From positions 1-10,148 of the forward strand of contig JANMTL010000113.1 of the NCBI GenBank assembly GCA_031390425.1: a DNA stretch of 10,148 nt, read 5' to 3'. Source of the stretch: PBB1 sp031390425. Its GTDB lineage: Bacteria; Pseudomonadota; Gammaproteobacteria; Burkholderiales; Burkholderiaceae_C. The stretch's first letter is position 1, and every line of letters begins with the position of its first letter. The notes beneath the pieces are model-generated. The model saw nothing but the letters and a program-made list of their open reading frames with translations, was not told the origin of the DNA and made no database searches. Positions 6,119 to 10,148 of the stretch are shown one piece after another. The position numbers were made by a program, and so were the translations under genes.

Positions 6119-6140
6119 ACCCCCGTCGGAGGGGTATAAA
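6119..6140. promoter_or_regulatory. Palindrome ACCCC-N7-GGGGT next to TATAAA, candidate operator
   Basis: ACCCC (6119-6123) and GGGGT (6131-6135) are perfect inverted repeats around 7 bases, immediately followed by ATAAA, so that TATAAA (6135-6140) overlaps the right arm. Placed between divergent genes, it looks like a binding site for a dimeric regulator controlling one or both. I cannot name the regulator. Confidence 0.35.
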
Positions 6141-6237
6141 TCGGCAGGTCGAAACCGATGGGCGTCCGCATCTTTGACGCTGGTCTGGGTTCCGGTCTGG
6201 GCGCTGGTGCCGACCCGGGCGCTGCACGGCGCCTTGT

Positions 6238-6243
6238 TATCCT
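6238..6243 (+). promoter_or_regulatory. -10-like box directly upstream of a start without a ribosome site
   Basis: TATCCT ends 6 bases before the ATG at 6250, the same spacing as TAGAAT before apaG. The 20 bases before this ATG have no Shine-Dalgarno match, so a leaderless transcript is possible. No clear -35 is visible. Confidence 0.25.
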
Positions 6244-6249
6244 CGACCG

Positions 6250-8298
6250 ATGGCCCTTTTCGCGACGACTGTTTTCCTCTCCGCTTTCCTGCTCTTTCAA
6301 ATCCAGCCCATCGTGGCGAAGATGATCCTGCCGTGGTTCGGCGGGGCGTCGTCGGTGTGGAGCGTGTGCCTGGTGTTTTTCCAGGTCGAGCTGCTGCTGG
6401 GCTATGCCTATGTGCACTGGCTGCACGAAAAAGTCGCCGCGCGAAAGCAGCCGCTGGTGCACGGCGCCTTGCTGCTGCTGAGCCTGGCGATGCTGCCGGT
6501 CGCGGCCGACCCGGCCTGGAAAGGCTCGACGCTGGACCCCGGCCTGAGCGTGCTGGCGGTGCTGGCGATTGCGGTCGGCGCGCCTTACCTGATGCTCTCG
6601 ACCACCGGGCCGCTGATGCAGACTTGGTATGCGCGCTCGTTCCAGCCCGCCGCCCTTGCCTCGGGTGCCGGTGCCAAGCCGTACCGGCTGTACGCGCTGT
6701 CGAACCTGGCGTCGATGCTGGCGCTGCTGTCGTACCCGGTGCTGGTCGAGCCGGTGCTGCCGGTCGGCACGCAGGCGACGCTGTGGTCGGCGACCTATGT
6801 GGCGTTTGTGGCGACCTGTCTTGTGACGGCGTTCTTTACGCGACGACGAATGTCTCTGACAGTGTCACCAGCAGTGGCCGACGCGACAGTAGAAGCCGAA
6901 GATGCCGCGCACCCCGGCTGGCGGGAATGCCTGCTGTGGATCGGCCTGGCCGCCACCGCGTCGATGCTGCTGCTGGCGATGACGCGGCACCTGACGCAAG
7001 ACGTGGCGCCGGTGCCGTTTTTGTGGATCGCACCGCTCAGCATTTACCTGCTCAGCTTCATCCTGTGCTTCGACGCGCCGCGCTACTACGTGCGGCCGCT
7101 GTTTCTGGCTGCGCTGCCGCTGGCGTTCATCGCGCTCGACCGGGTGCTCGACAGCGGCATGGTGGTGCCGGTGCTGATCACGCTGATCTGCGCCTCGCTG
7201 TTCGTCTTCTGCATGGTCTGCCACGGCGAGCTGGTGCGACGCAAGCCACCGGTGCGCTACTTGACGCTGTTCTATTTGATGCTGTCGATCGGCGGTGCAC
7301 TCGGCGGGCTGCTGGTGGGCCTGGTGGCGCCGTCGGTGTTCACCGCGTACTTCGAGTTGCCGATCGGCTTGTTCCTGTGCGCGGCGCTGGTCGTCGTGGT
7401 GCTGTGGCGGGATCTGCGCACCGTGTGGCGCGTCGTGCTGGTCATCGCATTGCTGGGTTACGGCTGGCGACTGACCCAGATTTCGCTGGAGTACGTGCAG
7501 GGCTACAGCAAGGTGGTGCGCAACTTCTACAGCCAGTTGCGCATCGACGATGTCACCGACGACGTGCTCGGTGCGAAGCGCAAGATGGTGCACGGCCGCA
7601 TCAACCACGGCGAGCAGTTCATGGACACGGCGCATCGCAAGCAGCCGACAGCGTACTACTGCGAGAAATCCGGCATCGGCCGCGCGATCCGCAGCTTGCA
7701 GCCATCGCACCCGTCACTGCACATCGGCATCGTCGGCCTCGGCGCGGGCACGCTCGCGGCCTACGGGCGCACAGGCGACCAGATGCGCATCTACGAGATC
7801 AACGAACAGGTGCTCGAGCTGGCGCGCAGCGACTTCACCTTTTTGTCCGACAGTGCCGCGAAAATCACTCCGGTGCTCGGCGATGGGCGTCTGATGCTGG
7901 AGCGCGATGCGCCGCAGCACTTCGATCTCCTCGTGATGGACGCGTTTTCGGGCGACTCGATTCCTGCGCACCTGCTGACGCTGGAAGCGATGCAGACCTA
8001 TTTCGGCCAACTCAAGCCCGACGGTCTGCTGGCCTTTCACATCACCAACCGCTACCTCGACCTGAAGCCGGTGATGGCCGCTGCCGCGCAGCACTACGGC
8101 AAGACGGCTTTGATCCACGACCTGGAGCCCGATGACAAGGACCTGTACTGCCGCCGCACCAGCTGGGTGCTGATGATGAGCCCCGAGCGCGCGACTGCGT
8201 TGTCGGCGCAACTGCAAGGCGGTGAGCCGCTGCGGCCGCGCCCCGGCTTCACGCCGTGGACCGACAGCTTCTCAAACCTGTTCAGCATCTTGAAATAG
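6250..8298 (+). CDS. Membrane protein fused to a spermidine-synthase-like domain
   Basis: The 682-residue product joins an N-terminal membrane domain (about 12-13 hydrophobic segments, residues 1-408) to a cytoplasmic Rossmann-fold domain (about 410-682) of the spermidine-synthase-like superfamily. The membrane part begins with the family block FLLFQIQPIVAKMILPWFGG, which also supports the start. The C-terminal domain has HGRINHGEQF, the nucleotide-binding loop GIVGLGAGTLAAYG (about 492-505), acidic residue Glu516 in YEINE, GDGR (544-547), and DAFSGDSIPAHLLT from Asp564. Classical SpeE enzymes have GGGDGG and an Asp in a DxxDP-like loop; here the loop is GLGAGT and the Asp is in DAFSGD. Thus methyl- or aminopropyl-donor binding is likely, but polyamine synthesis is not shown. 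The pairing suggests transport coupled to modification of a small molecule. There is no ribosome site; the gene runs towards the cyanate cluster. Confidence 0.85.
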   Translation: MALFATTVFLSAFLLFQIQPIVAKMILPWFGGASSVWSVCLVFFQVELLLGYAYVHWLHEKVAARKQPLVHGALLLLSLAMLPVAADPAWKGSTLDPGLSVLAVLAIAVGAPYLMLSTTGPLMQTWYARSFQPAALASGAGAKPYRLYALSNLASMLALLSYPVLVEPVLPVGTQATLWSATYVAFVATCLVTAFFTRRRMSLTVSPAVADATVEAEDAAHPGWRECLLWIGLAATASMLLLAMTRHLTQDVAPVPFLWIAPLSIYLLSFILCFDAPRYYVRPLFLAALPLAFIALDRVLDSGMVVPVLITLICASLFVFCMVCHGELVRRKPPVRYLTLFYLMLSIGGALGGLLVGLVAPSVFTAYFELPIGLFLCAALVVVVLWRDLRTVWRVVLVIALLGYGWRLTQISLEYVQGYSKVVRNFYSQLRIDDVTDDVLGAKRKMVHGRINHGEQFMDTAHRKQPTAYYCEKSGIGRAIRSLQPSHPSLHIGIVGLGAGTLAAYGRTGDQMRIYEINEQVLELARSDFTFLSDSAAKITPVLGDGRLMLERDAPQHFDLLVMDAFSGDSIPAHLLTLEAMQTYFGQLKPDGLLAFHITNRYLDLKPVMAAAAQHYGKTALIHDLEPDDKDLYCRRTSWVLMMSPERATALSAQLQGGEPLRPRPGFTPWTDSFSNLFSILK

Positions 8299-8299
8299 T

Positions 8300-8322
8300 G
8301 CCGCGTGTCGCGTGCACGCGGC
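8300..8322. terminator. Hairpin between convergent genes, possible terminator
   Basis: GCCGCGTG (8300-8307) pairs with CACGCGGC (8315-8322), an 8-bp GC-rich stem with a 7-base loop, just after the stop of the fused membrane protein and before the stop of the DUF1348 gene on the other strand. No T-run follows on either side, so termination would be inefficient or need another factor. Confidence 0.35.
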
Positions 8323-8341
8323 GCGCTGGGTTGCGCGGCAG

Positions 8342-8812
8342 TCAGAGCCCGAGGTCGCTCAAGCCGGCGTGGTCGTCGGGCCTGCGACCGAGCGGCCAGT
8401 GGAACAGGCGGTCTTCGGCGCGGATCGGCAGATCGTTGATGCTGGCGTAGCGCCGCATCATCAGGCCGTGCTCGTTGAACTGCCAGTTTTCGTTGCCGTA
8501 GCTGCGAAACCACTGGCCCGAGTCGTCGTGGAATTCGTAGGCGAAGCGCACGCCGATGCGCGCGCCGTCGAAGGCCCACAGCTCCTTGATCAGCCGGTAC
8601 TCCAACTCGCGCGCCCACTTGCGTTGCAAGAACTCTTTCACCTGCGCGCGGCCGACCGGGAACTCGGCGCGGTTGCGCCAGCGGGTGTCTTCGGTGTAGA
8701 CGCCGACCACGCGATCCGGATCGCGCGAGTTCCACGCGTCCTCGGCCATGCGCACCTTCTGGCGCGCGGTCTCGGCGGTGTACGGCGGCAGCGGGGGACG
8801 CGATTCGCTCAT
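8342..8812 (-). CDS. DUF1348 / NTF2-like (SnoaL-fold) protein
   Basis: The 156-residue product matches the DUF1348 family of nuclear-transport-factor-2-like proteins almost end to end: PPYTAETARQKVRMAEDAWN (about 9-28), YTEDTRWRNRAEF, FLQRKWARELEYRLIKELWA, IGVRFAYEFHDDSGQWFRSY, GNENWQF, and SINDLPI followed by FHWPLGRRPDDHAGL at the C-terminus. The fold is a small cone-shaped cytoplasmic barrel that in relatives binds or isomerises small molecules. The reaction of this family is not known to me. The start is backed by GAGG 6 bases upstream; this GAGG overlaps the TGA stop of cynS (gap 8 bases), so translation is probably coupled to cyanase. The position implies a role in cyanate metabolism, which is inference. 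Confidence 0.9.
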   Translation of the reverse strand: MSESRPPLPPYTAETARQKVRMAEDAWNSRDPDRVVGVYTEDTRWRNRAEFPVGRAQVKEFLQRKWARELEYRLIKELWAFDGARIGVRFAYEFHDDSGQWFRSYGNENWQFNEHGLMMRRYASINDLPIRAEDRLFHWPLGRRPDDHAGLSDLGL

Positions 8813-8820
8813 GGCGGACC

Positions 8821-9264
8821 TCAGTACGTTTTGTAAGACAGGAACTTGCCCGACATCACGATGCTGACCCGGTCGCCGGCCGCGTTCGGCTCGCGCGTCA
8901 GGTCCATCTTGAAGTCGATCGCGCTCATGATGCCGTCGCCGAATTCCTCATGGATCAGTTCCTTGAACGTTGTGCCGTAGACGCTCACGAGTTCATAGAA
9001 ACGATAGATCAGCGGATCGGTCGGCACGCTCGTCGGCAGCGATCCTTTGTACGGCACCACTTGCAGCCACTTCTCGGCCTAGGCGTCGAGGCCGAACGTC
9101 TTCGCGATGACCTTGGCCTGCTTGGCGTCGAAGGTCATCTGGCCCAGGCAGCCGGCGGTGACCCACTCCTTGCTGAGGCCGACCTTCTTGGCCACGTCTT
9201 CCCATTTGATGCCCTTCTTGACCTTGGCCTCGATGATCATTTCGGTGACGTCGTTGCGGTTCAT
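8821..9264 (-). pseudogene. cynS: Cyanase (cyanate hydratase) with an in-frame amber codon
   Basis: Cyanase converts cyanate and bicarbonate to ammonia and CO2 (via carbamate) as a cytoplasmic decamer. From the ATG at 9264 (AAGGAG 5 bases upstream) the frame encodes 61 residues of the helical N-terminal domain, MNRNDVTEMIIEAKVKKGIK to KTFGLDA. It then meets TAG at 9081-9079 (codon 62). It continues in the same frame as AEKWLQVVPYKGSL, DPLIYRFYE, VYGTTFKELIHEEFGDGIMS and GKFLSYKTY to the TGA at 8823-8821. Counting the amber as one codon gives 147 positions, the family length, and the catalytic residues fall at Arg88, Glu91 and Ser114, exactly 8 less than in E. coli (96, 99, 122). No other damage is visible. 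The lost residue was probably Glu (GAG to TAG). A 79-residue fragment could start at GTG 9060, but its ribosome site is weak. Confidence 0.88.
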
Positions 9265-9296
9265 GAATGCTCCTTGTATTAGCGGGGTGAATTTCT

Positions 9297-9330
9297 CCTC
9301 TTCCCTTCGGGGAGAGGTCAGGGTGAGGGG
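9297..9330. repeat. Intergenic hairpin repeat unit of the CCCTCACCCTGACCTCTCCC type
   Basis: CCTCTTCCC (9297-9305) pairs with GGGGAGAGG (9309-9317), nine pairs with one mismatch or G-U, around a 3-base loop. It is followed by TCAGGGTGAGGGG. Read on the minus strand this is CCCCTCACCCTGACC and then the stem, a phrase I recall as a dispersed intergenic element in many proteobacterial genomes. It lies between the ABC ATPase stop and cynS. There is no T-run. Confidence 0.5.
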
Positions 9331-9355
9331 CGGGCTGGTGGCACTTCGGCTGATC

Positions 9356-10148
9356 TCAGGCGACAAGCCCGGGCTCAACGACCGGCGGCATGGCCGGTGC
9401 CCGCCCATGCGACAAGTCCTTCGAGCGCGCGACCAGGAAATCGACCAGGTGGTTGCGGATGCGGTAGTACTGCGGGTCGTGGTGCAGCGATGCGCGCTGG
9501 CGGTCGCGGCGCATCGTGTTGCGCACGATCTCGGCCACGCGCGCCTGCGGCCCATTGCTCATCAGCAGGATCTTGTCGGCGAGCAGGATCGCCTCGTCGA
9601 CATCGTGCGTGATCATGAACACCGTCTGGTGCGTCTCGGCGCAGATGCGCAGCAGTTCGTCCTGAATGGTGCCGCGCGTCAGCGCATCGAGCGCACCGAA
9701 CGGCTCGTCGAGCAGCAGCATCTTCGGCTCGATCGCGAACGCGCGCGCGATGCCGACCCGCTGCTTCATGCCACCCGACAGCGCCGCCGGGTTCTTGTCG
9801 ATGGCCGGGGTCAGGCCGACCAGGGCGACGTACTTTTCGACATGCGCCTTGACCTGCGCCGCGCTCCATTGTGGCCACTTGCTGCGCACCGCGAAGCCGA
9901 TGTTTTGCCGCACCGACAGCCACGGCATCAGCGCGTGGCCCTGAAACACCACGCCGCGTTCCAGGCTGGGACCGGCGACCTCGCGGCCGTCCATGAAGAC
10001 GTTGCCGCTGGTGGCCTGGTCGAGGCCGGCCAGCACGTTCAGGATCGTCGTCTTGCCGCAGCCCGAGTGGCCGATGATGCAGACGAACTCGCCCTTGTTG
10101 ATGCCGAAGTTGACGCTGTCGAAGACCGGCTCGGTTTGTTGGCCGTCG
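9356..10148 (-). CDS. ABC transporter ATP-binding protein, nitrate/cyanate type (5' end outside the window)
   Basis: This is the ATPase of an importer of the NrtD/SsuB/TauB family; beside cyanase it is most likely the cyanate (CynD-like) or nitrate system, energising uptake by an inner-membrane permease with a periplasmic binding protein. The visible 263 residues contain Walker A GHSGCGKTT (10072-10046), the Q-loop VVFQGHALMPWL, the signature LSGGMKQR, Walker B LLLDEPFGALD and the H-loop MITHDVDEA, all intact. The C-terminal QYYRIRNHLVDFL segment is typical of NrtD-like proteins. The frame is open to the window edge, so GTG 10036 is not the true start. It is followed 91 bases later by cynS, with a hairpin repeat between them. 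The permease and binding-protein genes would be expected just outside. Confidence 0.92.
   Translation of the reverse strand, partial: DGQQTEPVFDSVNFGINKGEFVCIIGHSGCGKTTILNVLAGLDQATSGNVFMDGREVAGPSLERGVVFQGHALMPWLSVRQNIGFAVRSKWPQWSAAQVKAHVEKYVALVGLTPAIDKNPAALSGGMKQRVGIARAFAIEPKMLLLDEPFGALDALTRGTIQDELLRICAETHQTVFMITHDVDEAILLADKILLMSNGPQARVAEIVRNTMRRDRQRASLHHDPQYYRIRNHLVDFLVARSKDLSHGRAPAMPPVVEPGLVA

Larger units (their letters stand above)
5936..6249. other. Divergent intergenic region between the haem-binding operon and the fused membrane protein
   Basis: These 314 bases hold no gene that I can support; the open frames crossing it show no signal, motif or ribosome site. It must carry the promoters of both flanking genes. 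Two palindromic elements are listed separately (5984-6011 and 6119-6135). TATAAA at 6135-6140 on the plus strand is a possible -10 box, but I see no matching -35. TTGACG at 6174-6179 is a possible -35 without a good -10. Confidence 0.6.

Noticed and set aside
6111..6140. Sigma-54 type promoter near the palindrome
   Set aside because: TGGC and TTGC-like pieces occur on the minus strand, but the spacing does not fit the -24/-12 pattern.
5694..8135. Long plus-strand open frame (813 codons) covering the divergent gap and most of the fused membrane protein
   Set aside because: It runs antisense to the haem-binding gene and out of frame with the 6250-8298 gene, with no motif, signal or ribosome site; the two real genes explain the region.

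Overview
The window is GC-rich, gene-dense chromosomal DNA. The protein set (TrpE, ApaG, a Gcr-family 'site-specific recombinase', MltA with a 3D domain, a NrtD/SsuB-type ABC ATPase beside cyanase, and a DUF1348 protein) fits a betaproteobacterium of the order Burkholderiales, probably of the Leptothrix/Rubrivivax/Rhizobacter type. This placement rests on remembered protein families and base composition, not on a database search.

Layout. The window opens with the 5' part of trpE on the minus strand (GTG start at 413), diverging from apaG (498-872, plus). A plus-strand run follows: a Gcr-family membrane protein (about 1039-3093), the lytic transglycosylase lipoprotein mltA (3236-4393), and a 109-residue membrane-anchored coiled-coil protein that overlaps mltA by 4 bases (4390-4719). 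In the gap between gcr and mltA a 39-residue single-membrane-span gene reads on the minus strand (3237-3118). Its ATG and the mltA ATG share one CATG, and its likely promoter lies inside the mltA signal-peptide codons. A minus-strand two-gene operon (5935-4794) encodes an exported GlcG/HbpS-like haem-binding protein and a small lipoprotein. It ends at a good intrinsic terminator (4767-4731). A 314-base divergent region (5936-6249) with two palindromes separates it from a large plus-strand membrane protein fused to a spermidine-synthase-like domain (6250-8298).

The right end is a minus-strand cyanate cluster: an ABC-transporter ATPase (10148-9356, cut by the window edge), cyanase cynS (9264-8821) and a DUF1348/NTF2-like protein (8812-8342). 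The transporter would import cyanate (or nitrate) and cyanase would convert it with bicarbonate to ammonia and CO2. In this copy, however, cynS carries an in-frame amber codon at codon 62 while everything on both sides is intact, including the catalytic Arg, Glu and Ser.

Most of the window is ordinary core genome. The points worth a second look are the interrupted cyanase, the small antisense membrane gene sharing its start with mltA (with a rare TTA codon that forms its -10 box), the haem-binding protein plus lipoprotein pair with palindromes upstream, several starts without a ribosome binding site but with a -10-like box 6 bases upstream, and the fused membrane/aminopropyltransferase-like protein. 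I see no CRISPR array, insertion sequence, tRNA or rRNA.
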